The notes: generated by a model not told the origin, from the letters alone. A DNA stretch of 64,000 bases from Aralia elata (GCA_034770075.1 CM068377.1:78480406-78544405), one strand, 5' to 3'; positions 46,691 to 59,204 are shown, numbered from the stretch's first letter. Made by a program: numbers and translations.

Positions 46691-48375
46691 ACGATCACAA
46701 AGAACCCGGAGTAGGGGCATATTCGACCACAAAAAAAAAAAAAAAGAGGAAAAAGAAAAAAGAAAAAGAGAAATAAAAATCATGCATCAGTGTTGACATG
46801 CATCTGCCAACTTGTAACTGGCACAATACTGAACTACGGCCTTTGTTTGTTTTGCGAGATTGCCCCTACGACCCAACTAAGAGGCCGTAAAGTCCAATAC
46901 TCCATCCATCCAAATGGCAGAGGCCGATAGCCATGAAATTACAGTTCTGCCACTCCAACAATACGGCCGAATACGAGGGATTCATCCTAGGACTGAGATT
47001 AGCCCTGGGAATGGGAATAAAAAAGATGATAGTAGTTGGAGACTCGAATTGGTCATCTGGCAGGCCATGGGAATATACAGCACCAAAGGGCATAAATGGG
47101 ACCTAGCTACGGGACTGCTGAGATATCTGGAAGCCGAAGAAGCCCACAGACAAATGAACGAAGTACATGGCGATGTGTGCGGAGCCCATATGAGCAGAAC
47201 ATTTTTTGGCAAAGAAAATCATGTGAACAGGTCACTCCTGGCTAACCATGAGAACTGACTGCAATACTCATGTCAGGAAATGACATCAATGCCAGATCCA
47301 TGTCAATGCGATCCATGAACCTCCTAATGAGCTCCATTGCTTGACCTCACCGTGGCCAGGTGGACCATGCAGCAGGTGATATCCAGGAAAGGGTAAATCC
47401 AGGAGTATGGCAGTGAATCCCGGCCAGGAGAAGATCAATGGGTTTTAAAATCCTGAGTGCCCCGATTTGAGGCATTCTAGCCTGACAAGCGATAGGCCAA
47501 ATTTGGAGGAGGATCACGATTTTGGTATAGAGCTAGATTTCGATCTGATGGGGATTGAGCAGGACGAGACAGATATAAACAATACGCCTGACAAGATCAA
47601 AGGATGGGTCGAAGATAAACCCAAACCCGACTGAGGCCAGACCATCGCCATCAAACATCAGAACCTCTGACGATCACAAAGAACCCGGAGTAGGGGCAAA
47701 TTCGACCACCAAAAAAAAAAAAAAAAAAAAAAACGAGTTGTAGAGCCTGTATGGAGATATGTTCGCTTGGTCCCATGGCGACTTGATTGGATTGTCCACA
47801 AACATTGTAGGACATCGACTGCCCATCAAGGAGGGTTTCCGACCAGATAAGCAAAAGTTGAGAACGTTGAAGCCTGAATGGAGGTTGAAAGTAAAGGACG
47901 AGATTATTAAGCGGTTTAAAGCGGGAATCATCATGGTGTCTATTTACCCTGAATGGCTTTCCAACAGAGTCCCAGTACCACAGCCTGGAGGAGAAGTAAG
48001 GGGCCGCATCGACTATAGAAATCTAAACGATGCCCTCAACGAGGAGATATACGACGAATCCAAGATCAAGCATTTTGATTCAGTCATTTACCGGCCCAAG
48101 ATGAATGGGGGAGTGGGGGCTGCAAATAAAATACAAAGATGATCATGGGAAGAATGTCCGCCATACATCGGGGATGGCCGGATTTATTGTCGCTCACCCT
48201 GTTTGCCTATCGAACCTCAGTTCGCACATTTGGAGGGGCAGCCCCTTACGCATCTCCCGGGCATACGCCAAGAGGGTACGATCCCGGATATTCAAAATAA
48301 ACGATTTAGTCCTCAAAAGGATCGCGCCCTGCCAAGACGAAGCTATGGGGAATTTCGCTCTAAATTAAAAGGAGC
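46691..48375 (+). pseudogene. Scrambled pol fragments of the inner Tat element
   Basis: Pieces appear out of order. 46691-46740 repeats a linker block found again at 47670-47710, each followed by an A tract. 46880-47120 resembles the second RNase H (NNTAEYEGF, GLRLALGMGIKKM, VVGDS). 47130-47400 resembles the integrase zinc region (NEVHGDVCGAHMS, QCQIHVNAIHEPPNELHC). 47500-48060 is the acidic linker and RT start (FAWSHGDLIGLSTNIVGHRL, KPEWRLKVKDEI, IDYRNLNDA). 48060-48375 is the integrase core and C terminus (HFDSVIYRPKMNG). RT catalytic YVDD, gag and protease are absent. Nothing here could encode a working enzyme. Confidence 0.85.
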
Positions 48376-48985
48376 CGTCACAAAAAAAAAAAATCAAAAA
48401 TCCCCCAAACCTTTCAACAAGTCAAAGGACCAGATCTTTTGTCAGCCCAGCGAGATACCGATGCGACCAGTATGAGGGAGGTCATAAGAAAAGCAACTTA
48501 ACACTGGGGCATTTGTCAACTACCCAGGAAATGATGACGTGCAAATTGGCACCCATGCAACAATCCCATCAACATGCACCATCATCATCAAATGCTACCT
48601 CATGGCAATTCAATCTTCAACGGTACGATCATCTGGCATTTGTCAAGCATAGTTTTCCCGGGATACGATGATCCGCGTGAAAGGGGATTCTATTTGACTT
48701 GATAGGAATCGGATTAATTCTGACAAGCAACCGTGGAGCACGATCGTGAGTATGATTAGATGAAGAAGGCTATTCAACCTTTTGATCGGGTACAAAGCCT
48801 TAATTCAAAGTAACGTTTGCGACAGAATCGACCTCATGTGACAGCCTTCACTTTGCATTTGCATAAACTTTCAGTTATGGGGTATAAAGCTATGACGACG
48901 TTGATGACAATTAACACGTAGTCAGACAGTCAATAATTATCAAACTAAAATCAAGAAGTCAGACAATAAATGATCATCAAGCTAA
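48376..48985 (+). other. Inner Tat noncoding region
   Basis: An A-rich stretch near 48383 is followed by sequence without recognisable coding content. No motif can be supported. Confidence 0.4.
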
Positions 48986-48989
48986 TGTC

Positions 48990-49480
48990 TCGAATCGTGG
49001 CCTGGGTTATTCGAGTAATTAAGCCCGAAGGGTGTCTCTACACTTGGTGCCCTAAAGCCATCTGGTTTGGGAGCCGCTGGCCCAACACTCGTTACACGGG
49101 TAACTCAGAGCCTAAGAAAACGAGCATTACAGTAGAGGAGGCTCGAGCAGATTCGAATCGTGGCATGGGCTACACGAGTAATTAAGCCTAAGGGGTGTCT
49201 TTACATCTGGTGCCCTAAAGCCGTCTGGTTTGGGAGTCACCGGCCTAACACTCGCTACATGGGTAACTCAAGCCTAAGAAAGCGAATCTTGCGCAAGGTC
49301 AAGCAAAAAATGAATGGGGCAGACCACCAGCTTGTCTCGAACCGTGGCCTTTGTTACTCGAGTAAACAAACCCGAAGGGGTGTCTGTACACCTAATGCCC
49401 CAAAACCGTCTGGTTCGGGAGTCATTGGTCCAAAACTCGTTAAATGGGTAACTTTGAAAAGCCTAAGAAAACGAGACAAG
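48990..49480 (+). repeat. Three-copy tandem repeat, units about 163-184 bp
   Basis: Copies start at 48990, 49153 and 49337, each beginning TCGAAYCGTGGC and containing GGTGTCTNTACA, CCCTAAAGCC and TCTGGTTTGGGAG. Divergence between copies is moderate. It lies in the 3' noncoding part of the inner element. Confidence 0.88.
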
Positions 49481-49484
49481 TGAA

Positions 49485-50679
49485 GTGGGCTAATAAAGAG
49501 AAAAGATAATACGAAAACTCTCGGCCTTAAACAATAAGTCATGGAAGAGAAACCCCTACTGAATGCTGCATCGCACAGTGCATTTGTCATATGACGTCAA
49601 TCCTGCTAAGGACGTTGTCGAGAATGGAGACAGAATACCATTGACGAGGGAAGGTAGTTCTTTTGAATCCGACCTTACTCACGTACAATGACCATGAATG
49701 CTTGAAGGTGTTCTTACGATTTCATAACTCGTTAAATAGAAAATCATCAACTCACGAGGGATTGAAAATAACTCCCAATCTGGTACATTCATGGTTCACA
49801 ACTTGCTAGATTGTGCGATCAACAGATATTCAATTTCATGTGCTTCAACTGCATTTACACTTTTGTCGAGATTATAATATCTTTGTGTTGAACTAACACT
49901 AACGGCCCGAGCCTTCAGGTTTTGGCATTTGTTAGTCATCTGATATGCAGGATCTTGCAGAGCTGTGGATAACTCAGCACGGTCGACATCGCGAGTTTTC
50001 GGTAGAAATTCTTGGTAGCAACACGCGCCAAGGCAGGGGCAGTTAAAAATCGTGAAATGGAGGGAAGCTGAGGCTGCACAGAGCTTTTCATCATTGGGCC
50101 TCTCCCCAATCCTGACTATCACTGCCTCGGCATCCAAGTGATCCACGTGCATGAGCATATACAAGGAGGATATAATGCGGGACAACAACATATCGACCAG
50201 CAGAAATGATCAAAAGGCCAAGGAGCCAACATAGCTATCGATCATCACAGAGAGCGAAACAGACTGCCTCAACTTCGATGAAATGAAGACGACCAAGAAC
50301 AGGCAAAGTATCAGACCAGGTTTGAAGTCTAGAAACTACACTTCACGACGAGGCGTGATCCGGTCAAATGTTGGCAAACAACGACGACTGTCGAAACGTA
50401 TCATTTGACTGAACAGGGGTCATTTCTATCTAAAACATATGTTGTGCACATGCATCTGTCCATAACATATCTGCCAGATCATGCATAACATCTTTTTCAT
50501 GCATGCAGGTACGATCAAAATGAAAATCTTCAGGAAAGTACAAGCATGTCGCTTTCAACATCACAAATGATCAGACCGTGATGGCTTTTGCGGCATAGTA
50601 CGTGGACGATGTTGGTGGGAGATCCGGGACAGAAGCCGATCACACATCCCACTTCAAGAAATCCCTCAAAAAAAAAAAA
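49485..50679. other. Inner Tat 3' region without a recognised gene
   Basis: A 131-codon minus-strand ORF at 49796-50191 (FLPKTRDVDRAELSTALQDP) has no domain I recognise. It might be the remnant of an antisense ORF like that of the outer element, but no shared motif is visible. The rest is featureless. Confidence 0.3.
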
Positions 50680-51290
50680 CAAAATCCCTGGGAAGGGCTG
50701 GTATCCAATCAATCAAACAAACCCTGGGAAGGGCTGATATCCACAAAAAAGAAAAAAAGACAAAAAACAACAAACCCTGGGAAGGGCTGAGATCCACGCG
50801 AACCACAATAAGATGGTGAGCAACCCTGGGAAGGGCTGATATCTACAAAAAGAAAAAAGACAAAAAACAACAAACCCTGGGAAGGGCTGAGATCCACGCG
50901 AACCACAACAAGATGGTGAGCAACCCTGGGAAGGGCTGATATCCACAAAAAGAAAAAAAATACAAAAAACAACAAACTCTGGGAAGGGCTGAGATCCACG
51001 CGAACCACAACAAGATGGTGAGCAACCCTGGGAAGGGCTAATATCCACAAAAAAGGACAAAAAACAACAAACCTTGGGAAGGGCTGAGATCTACGCGAAC
51101 CACAACAAGATGGTGAGCAACCCTAGGAAGGGCTGATATCCACAAAAAAAGACAAAAAACAACTAACACCCTGGGAAGGGCTGATATCTAAACAACTAAC
51201 ACCTTGGGAAGGGCTGATATCCAAACAACTAACACCCTGGGAAGGGCTGAGATCCAAACACTAACCACCCTAGGAAGGGCTGAGATCCAA
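50680..51290 (+). repeat. CCCTGGGAAGGGCT repeat array
   Basis: About 17 copies of CCCTGGGAAGGGCTGAKATC occur. Early copies are arranged in composite units of about 100 bp with CCACGCGAACCACAACAAGA and A-rich spacers; later copies are spaced by about 30 bp. The core CCCTGGGAAGGG is an imperfect dyad. Minus-strand ORFs across it are artefacts of the repeat. Confidence 0.92.
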
Positions 51291-51293
51291 GAC

Positions 51294-52800
51294 AACCAAC
51301 CGGCGACGATACCCGGGGGTTACGAGATGGGAGACCGGCGACGATACCCGGCCCCGACGAGACAATCGACCGACGACGATAACCGGCGATTACGAGGTGG
51401 ATGTCCGGCGACAAAAACTGGCTCCGACAAGATAACCAACCGGCGACGATAACCGGGGGTTACGAGATGGGTGACCGGTGACGATACCCGGCCCCGACGA
51501 GACAATCGACCGGCGACGATAACCGGCGATTACGAGATGGATGTCCGGCGACGAAAACCGGCTCCGACAAAATAACCAACCGGCGACGATAACCGGGGGT
51601 TACGAGATGGGAGACCGGCGACGATACCCGGCCCCGACGAGACAATCGACCGGCGACGATACCCGGCCCCGACGAGACAATCGACCGGCGACGATAACCG
51701 GCGATTACGAGGTGGATGTCCGGCGACGAAAACCGGCTCCGACAAGATAACCAACCGGCGACGATAACCGGGGGTTACGAGATGGGTGACCGGTGATGAT
51801 ACCCGGCCCCGACGAGACAATCGACCGGCGACGATAACCGGCGATTACGAGATGGATGTCCGGCGACGAAAACCGGCTCCGACAAGATAACCAACTGGCG
51901 ACGATAACCGGGGGTTACGAGATGGGAGACCGGCGACGATACCCGGCCCCGACGAGACAATCGACCGGCGACGATAACCGGCGATTACGAGATGGATGTC
52001 CGGCGACGAAAACCGGCTCCGACAAGATAACCAACCGGCGACGATAACCGGGGGTTACGAGATGGGTGACTGGCGATGATACCCGGCCCCGACGAGACAA
52101 TCGACCGGCGACGATAACCGGCGATTACGAGATGGATGTCCGGCGACAAAAACCGGCTCCGACAAGATAACCAACCGGCGACGATTACCGGGGGTTACGA
52201 GATGGGAGACGGCGACGATACCCGGCTCCGACGAGACAATCGACCGGCGACGATAACCGGCGATTACGAGGTGGATGTCCGGCGACGAAAACTGGCTCCG
52301 ACAAGATAACCAACCGGCGACGATAGCCGGGAGTTACGAGATGGGTGACCGGCGACGATACCCGGCCCCGACGAGACAATCGACCGACGACGATAACCGG
52401 CGATTACGAGATGGATGTCCGGCGACGAAAACCGGCTCCGACAAGATAACCAACCGGCGACGATAATCGGGGGTTACGAGATGGGTGACCGGCGACGATA
52501 CCCGGCCCCGACAAGATAATCGACCGGCGACGATAACCGGCGATTACGAGATGGATGTCCGGCGACAAAAACCGGCTCCGATAGGATAACCAATCGGCGA
52601 CGATAACCGGGGGTTACGAGATGGGTGACCGGCGACGATACCCAGCCCCGACAAGATAACTAACCGGCGACGATACCCGGTGGTTACGAGATGGGTGACC
52701 GGCGACGATACCCGACCCCGACCAGACAATCAACCGGCGACGATATCCGGTGATTACGAGACGAGCGACCGGATACGAAACCCGGCGCGGACAAGACGAT
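51294..52800 (+). repeat. 140-bp GC-rich satellite-like array, about 10 copies
   Basis: The monomer is about 140 bp and is built from shorter ACCGGCGACGATAACCGG blocks alternating with GATTACGAGATGG-type spacers. One copy near 51650 carries an extra internal block of about 35 bp. Copies are very similar in the middle and more degenerate at the right edge. Its base composition is strikingly different from the AT-rich surroundings. Confidence 0.95.
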
Positions 52801-52988
52801 TGCGTGAGGCATTGACACCCTTACGAATGTTTTGCATGCTTTGCATCTTGTGTTGCATCTTAGGCTATATATGTTGCATCATGTATGTACTGTCATTCTT
52901 ATGCATTGTCATTCATGCATCGTGTGTCTACTTCTTTATCATGTTCATTTCATTTTAACATTTCATAAACATGATAAAGAGGGGCAGC
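52801..52988 (+). other. Inner Tat region before 3' LTR, with polypurine tract
   Basis: GCATTGACACCCTTACGAAT, then a TTGCATCATGTATGTACTGT-rich stretch, matches 60755-60943 of the outer element. AAAGAGGGGCAGC at 52976-52988 directly precedes the LTR and is the polypurine tract. Confidence 0.75.
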
Positions 52989-55039
52989 TGTAGACACCCA
53001 AATTTTACGTTACCTATACTAACCGTGACAGGAGGGCAAAATCGTCAATTAACCCAGCCTACGAGACGGAAGGTGGATATAAGTGCGAACACTCAAAACC
53101 ACCACGACGACTTGTGATCAAGGCTGACACGACGACGGGCGGAGCAAACACCCATGAATGATGTGGCACTTTTCTCAGCGGTTCTCGGACGGCAAAATGC
53201 AAGCCTTCCAGCAGAAACCGATGATCCGACACGAGAATCGAGGTGCGGTTCGAAAAATGAGAAAATCAGCCCACCCAGCCGCGGATTGATCTGCGGCCAA
53301 ACGATTAAAATAATGGTAGTGCGCGAGACGACTGAAGTGCGCGGTGGGCGCGGGGAAACCGAGGCCAGCCGCAGATTGATCTGCGGCCAGCCGCAGATCA
53401 ATCTGCGGCTGCCTAGGGCAGCCCCTTATCAGGCCATTTTGCATACAGAAACAAGGAGAGAGTAGAAAAAGGCAGCAGCGGGAGCAGCTCGGGAAGAACA
53501 GCAAAATCAGCAACAATTAAGAGAGAAAAGAGAGAAAATAGTGAGGAATTGTATCCATTTTGTGAGACTATATATCATATATTTCTACTCTATTCAATAC
53601 ACAAATTCATATATATTGTGTGGATTATTTGCAAAGTGAAAAATCCTTCGTTTTAGCATTTTGTTTTACCATTTTTTGTTGAAGTTTTTTTTGTCATCCG
53701 AATTATATTAAATGTAGTTGTTCTTGTATATTGTTGTGAATCCGTGGATTGAGGGCTATTAGTGAGGGTTCCAAATGGAACGAAATTCCTCTTGATGGCC
53801 CGATGATATCCATTTGGTGAATTTTTAACTCGTTGTAATGATGTATTGTGCATAGATTGGTTAGATTGCTATTTTTAGGATCTTGTGGGTGTGTACCGAT
53901 TTTGGATGTGAGCCTAGGAGCGCGACCCCGTGGTCCAAATCCGATGATGGACATCTTTTGATATATGTAATAAATTCGATGTACCTTCCATTGTAAATAT
54001 GTAATCGTCGGGCCTTAAAACGACGCCAAGGCGAGAATCGGGTTTAAGGCCCCGTAATAGTGAAGTATGTGATTGTGGGCATTGGGGTTATTTGGATGGC
54101 TTACATGCCCATGAGTAGCCCCAATGCATTTTAATGCTTGATTTGATTTATGACACGAAATTGATTTCAAGGCTAAATGATAAGATTTTCATAAAATCAA
54201 TCAAACTAGGCTATTAGCACCACGAAGCTAAAATTTGGGAGTGCTAATGAATGTCGATTCTATTTCACGAGAAGGCAAAAGAAGGATTGTGTTCAAATGT
54301 CACGAGAAAATGGTTTGATGAAAATAAATGGTTGTTTTTTATTAAACCGTTGTGCATAGGGTTAAAGAGATTCTAGAAGTTGCCCATCATTTGAGTTAGG
54401 AAAGCAACGTATAGATCTCGATTCCTATTTTTGACGAAGGTTTAGAAAACTCTTGCTTTGCCAAAACGACACCTAATGAAAATCTCATAAGTTTTTGACA
54501 ATTAAAATCAAACCTTTCTCATAAAGCTTTCTCGTATGAGCCGAATGACATTTTAAGTATTCTCAAAAGAGAGCACGACTCTTCATCAAAACCCAAATGG
54601 TTTCTTCATGCAAACTCACCACGACATTCACATAGGCACACACACACACACTCGCGTACATACACACACACATTAAAGAATTAAAGGATAGGAAAAGCAT
54701 CAAGATTGCGGTAACCGTGTTTCACGGAAGTCGGGGGGTGCCTAACACCTTCCCCTCGCTTAAGCAAGCCCCCGAACTCTATGAATCTCGGTTCACAAAC
54801 CAATTAATTCGGAGTCACATATGAGCCAGCGATTACGAAAACGAGACTCGGATGAGTTGGTACATCCATTTTAAATATACCAACTGGCGACTCTGGTTAA
54901 TTGGCTCATCATAAAAAACGATCTTTCAAAACCCCGTCGGCACTCAAGCCGACCCTTTTCCCCAAAATCACCTAATCAAAAGGCCAAAATCGGAAAAGGA
55001 CAAGCAATCGCATCAGAGGCGAGAAACCCGGCGTCGACA
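52989..55039 (+). repeat. Inner Tat element 3' LTR
   Basis: 2051 bp, nearly identical to 43910-45972. The palindromes lie at 53278-53297, 53368-53387 and 53390-53409. It has a shorter CA tract near 54646 than the 5' copy. It is followed by the CCATG duplication. Confidence 0.92.
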
Positions 55040-56916
55040 CCATGAAAGGGCAGGGAATTACAGATCAGTTGTTAGAAATGCCAGCAGGGGGGATGGAGCC
55101 TTTAAAAACTCCTTTGCCGGGCGAAGATGTGTTCTGGGTTTTACACACGAGATGTGATGACGAGGGGCAGTTCTGGAAGTTGTATTTTGATGGTGCTATG
55201 AATGCTGAAGGGGCAGGAGCCGGAGCAGTCCTGGTCTCCATCACCGGAGAGCAATACCCCGTGGCCACTAAACTGTAGTTCAGTAATTCGAATAACACGG
55301 CTGAGTATGAGGGATGTATATTAGGACTCCGTTTTACCCGCGATATGGGGGTAAAAAGACTAGTGGTGTTCGGGGATTCAGAGCTGGTAATCAAACAGGC
55401 GATCGGGGAGTATAGCACGAAGGAGCCCCGGTTGCTTCCATACCACCGATGTGTTGTCCAATTGATGCGAGAATTTGAAGATATCGCTTTTCGACATATC
55501 CCCCGGGGACGAAATGATTTTGCCGATGCATTGGCAACTCTGGCTTCCTTAATCCACATAATCAAAAGCAGGGACGTTCCACAGATTGAAATAGCGGTAC
55601 AAAATGCCCCGGCATATGAGGAACATGTGGCAGTATTATCGGAGGAGGTGGTTCTGCCAAAGCAGCCTTGGTATCACGACATAAGAGAGTATCTGAGGGA
55701 TAGATCCATTCCCGACCAGGCAAGCCGAGCTGAGAGGATGAGAATCCAAAAGATGGCAATAAAGTTTTATCTGAGCGGGGATTCACTGTACAAGAAGGAT
55801 GCCGGTTTGGGATTGTTGCAATGTGTAAATGAAACGCAGGCCCAAAAGATCATGGACGAAATACATGGTGGAATGTATGGGTTACACATGAGTGGACCGA
55901 TGCTAGCCAAAAAGATCTTGAGAACGGGGCATTACTGGTTAACACTGAAAGCCGACTACGATGATAATGTCAAACGATGTTACCAATGCCAGGTGCACGA
56001 CAACATAATCCATGCGCCTCCCAATGAACTGCATTGTATGACCTCCCCTTGGCCATTCTCAATGTGGGGTATGGATGTAATCGGACCAGTGGAGCCCAAA
56101 GCAAGCAAAAGACACCAATTTATCTTTGTCATGATCGATTACTTCACTAAATGGGTAGAAGCAGGTTCTTTCCCCAAAGTAACTCAGGAGATCATCGTTG
56201 GTTTCATCAGGAATAATGTCATTTGTCGATACGGGCAACCCGAGGTCTTAGTCTCTGACAATGCCAAGAACTTGAACAATGCCCTCATGAAGGAATTATG
56301 TGACCAATTTAAGATCAAACACCTAAATTCTGTCATTTACCGTCCTAAGATGAATGGGGCAGTGGAGGCTGCAAATAAGAATATCAAGAAGATCATGGCG
56401 AGAATGTCTGCTAATCATCGAGGATGGCCAGATTTGCTACCTCTCACCCTGCTGGCGTATAGAACGTCGGTGCGTACTTCTACAGGGGCAACCCCTTACG
56501 CTTTGGTATACGGAATGGAGGCTGTTCTACCGGTTGAGGTCGAGATGGCGTCCCTTAGAATCTTGATTGATGCTCAGATAAATGAGGAGGATTGGATGCA
56601 AGGTCGATACGACCAATTGGCCCTAATTGATGAAAGGAGGGTGGCTGCTGTTTTGCACGGTCAGTTATATCAACAAAGAATCTCTCGATCGTACGACAAA
56701 AAGATCAGACCTCGGAAGTTCAAGGAAAATGACCTAGTGCTAAAGAGAGTCATGCCTTGTCAAGACGAAGCCAAAGGGAAGTTCGCCCCGAACTGGGAAG
56801 GAACTTTTGTGATTAAGAAAGTGTTGTCCGGGGGAGCCCTCATATTACAAGAGATGGACGGTGAGGTGTTTCCACAACCCATCAATTCTTACTCGGTGAA
56901 ACGGTTCTACGCATAA
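55040..56916 (+). pseudogene. Outer Tat second RNase H and integrase
   Basis: The frame continues from the RT half after the CCATG duplication. The second, archaeal-type RNase H has KLYFDGAMN, NNTAEYEG, VVFGDSELV and NDFADALA, giving the D-E-D-D residues. The integrase follows with an H-H-C-C finger (IHGGMYGLHMSG ... CYQC) and the catalytic D, D, E in WGMDVIGP, VSDNAKN and GAVEAANK, then a C-terminal DNA-binding part ending INSYSVKRFYA. One TAG at 55276 interrupts the RNase H; from 55279 to 56916 the frame is fully open, so this is the best preserved part of the element. RNase H would remove the RNA template and integrase would insert the cDNA. Confidence 0.93.
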
Positions 56917-57436
56917 TAAAAAAAATCACCATTTTCTCCTCTTTCTTTGAAGAACGAACTACGTAGGACCTGATTTCCCAACCTGTGGGAATACGTAGGC
57001 AGCCATCATGGCACGGTCCAATTCTTTACAATATAATACTTTCTCTAACCAAAACCGATTCCCAACAGCCAGAAAAGCCTTCCTATACCCTCGAAACCTT
57101 CCCGAAACCAGCCACCTAATCAGCTTCATCTCAAATGACATAACCCTAACCCAACCAAACAGTTAGCCAAAATCTAAGACTCAGTCCGATGAAATCAACC
57201 GGGTGTGCGACAATATCTGTCAAATCTCCATCAAGACTTGAGAAGAGAAAGAAGGTGAAATATCAAAATTGTGGTTAACTGGATAAAATGAGGATCCAAT
57301 GAAGGGCAACGATACGACAACAAAGGGAAAATTACTAAATTTAAATGCATGTCTATATATATAAGTCATTTTGTTACAAGATTTCTCTTTCAATAACCGA
57401 TGAAACTGACATAGTCTATGCAGGAAATAAAATGAT
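56917..57436 (+). other. Post-pol region with a conserved-looking hairpin
   Basis: Just after the integrase stop, 56953-57004 contains CTACGTAGG and TACGTAGGC arms around CCTGATTTCCCAACCTGTGG. Similar motifs occur after pol in other plant Tat elements as far as I recall. The rest is noncoding. Confidence 0.45.
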
Positions 57437-59070
57437 CTAAAAATATGAAACTAACTGAAGCAGGATGGATAAGGTGGTGGGTAGATCTGAAGCATCGACA
57501 TCCCCTGCAATCTGCTGCCCCATCATGTCGATGCAATCGAATAAAGTAGTGGCTCGGCTAACGGTCTCAGAGTGAGCATCTATAACTGCCCTAGTCTGCA
57601 ATATAATGGCGTCTCTGTCAGCGAGGGCAGCATCTCTGGCCAGAATGGCAGCATCTCTCTCAACAAGAGCAGCGTCCCTCTCAGCCTCAGTAGTAATCAG
57701 GGCCAGTCGGATTCGACTATCCTCAGTAACCCGACTAGGGGCAGAATCAGCTGAGATGGAATGAGGAGTCTGGGCGGGAGTGGAGAAGCCGTCAAAATCA
57801 TATCTGGGCATCATCTCTGTAGACTCAGAGGAAACAGATACCTCTAGGGGTGGTATCATCTGTGGAAATCAAATACTCCAGTCTGACTCAAAGTAACCAT
57901 ATCCGGGTCTCCGCGCAACCATTGCACATAAGCAAATGTCTGAATGGGGCAACTCTCACTATACTGGGCAAAGATCCTGCGAGACCAAAGATCGTATACC
58001 CGCAGTAGATCTCTCTCTGTTTGAGGTGATATGAGGAATCGGTAGTCGGTTGCACCCGTGAAGGGGTGAAAATCCTGTATCTGATCAAACTGCCCCATAA
58101 TCGCCAAGGGATGATAAGTCGTCACGCCCCTCAAGCCAGAAATAGGGATAAAATCCAAGGTGGGCACATGAGTCAAGAAGCTCATGAAGGAGCAATAGCC
58201 CGAATAGATCAAAAGATGAAAGGGCTCCTCAATAGTCGATAAGAATTCTGTCCAGGTAGCCGCATCAGGACAGCTCACGGGACGGAACGAGAATTGCATG
58301 GCTATGTCATGGCTGAAGCAAAACCCATGGCGACGGAAATGACCGATAGGGCTGAGATGGCTCATAAACCACATATACAACAAAACGGAGCTCCCTCTAA
58401 ACACCCTGCCTCGAAAAGACTGACAATATGAGGCTAACATGTAGGTGTCTGCTAGTATCATAGGAATAATGGTGTGAGCCTCCTAAAGGGCTCTAACGGC
58501 CGCAATAACTCGCATATCCAACAGATCGGATCCGATTGGCAGATACAAAACTGAGATAGCGCAAGCCATCAAAACATCTACTCTCAAAGCGCCCCAGCGC
58601 TCCTCAGATACGGAAAAATCACCAGAGAATAGATAAAAACTGGCGGGTGAGCCGAATTGGTCAATCAGGAAATGAAGGGGAACTAGATGGTCTGATGTGA
58701 TCATCGACAACAAAACTGTCCTCCGCAACCTAGTAAAAGTCAAGAACTGACGGCGCATGGAACCAGCTGTGACCCTAGCACAAGGACCATCCAAAGACAA
58801 GCCAGTAAAGCGAGCATACTCCTCGAGAGTGGGGGTCAGCTCCACTATCCCTGATCTGAACACCTGACGGGCAGGGGTCCAACAGCTCAGAATACCCTCC
58901 ACAAAGCCCGCCGGCACCTGAAAGGATAATAAGGATCAGGAATGTCCCAGAAGGCCATCTGCAATAACCCTGTCGCCCGGCGACAAACTGTCCAACCAGC
59001 GAAAAAGCCTGCCAACCAACCCTGTGGGAGGACCGAGATCCAAACGTACCACGACGTCTGATGACGACAT
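57437..59070 (-). pseudogene. Antisense ORF of the outer Tat element, plant-mobile-domain-like
   Basis: On the minus strand, an ATG at 59070 opens MSSSDVVVRLDLGPPTGLVG; a CTTTCAG/GTG site near 58918 may splice to the main frame. That frame (58917 to 57856) has VELTPTLEEYARFTGLSLDG and later TFAYVQWLRGDPDM, a style typical of the plant mobile domain / DUF7745-like family, interrupted by one TAG at about 58483. A following frame from 57859 (behind a CCACAG site) encodes a coiled-coil-like Ala/Asp/Arg repeat (RDAALVERDAAILARDAALA). Extra and antisense ORFs between integrase and the 3' LTR are known in the Tat lineage; their role is unknown. The exon structure here is inferred. Confidence 0.65.
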
Positions 59071-59204
59071 CTGTGAAAAATAGTATCAAAAGACTGTGCA
59101 GGGGTCATTCTCTATCCATGAATAAAAAGCATGCATCATACAGTTAATAATAGAGCAATTAATCAATTTTTCAAATCCATTTGACTTAAAAATACAAGGT
59201 TTCA

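Larger units (their letters stand above)
43910..55039 (+). mobile_element. Inner Tat-type element, non-autonomous and internally scrambled
   Basis: LTRs 43910-45972 and 52989-55039 belong to the same family as the outer LTRs but to a distinct subtype. A perfect 5-bp duplication CCATG (43905-43909 and 55040-55044) marks insertion into the outer pol. Its internal region has a full primer binding site and polypurine tract but only shuffled pol fragments and long tandem arrays. It would therefore depend on proteins from other elements. Confidence 0.93.

Noticed and set aside
50680..52800. Regularly spaced repeats that superficially resemble a CRISPR array
   Set aside because: The genome is eukaryotic, the units are adjacent tandem copies without unique spacers, and they lie between pol fragments and the LTR of a retrotransposon.
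51229..52958. Many open reading frames of 60-96 codons on both strands across the 140-bp array
   Set aside because: They repeat every 140 bp with the monomer and are open in several frames because the GC-rich unit lacks stops; no domain is present.
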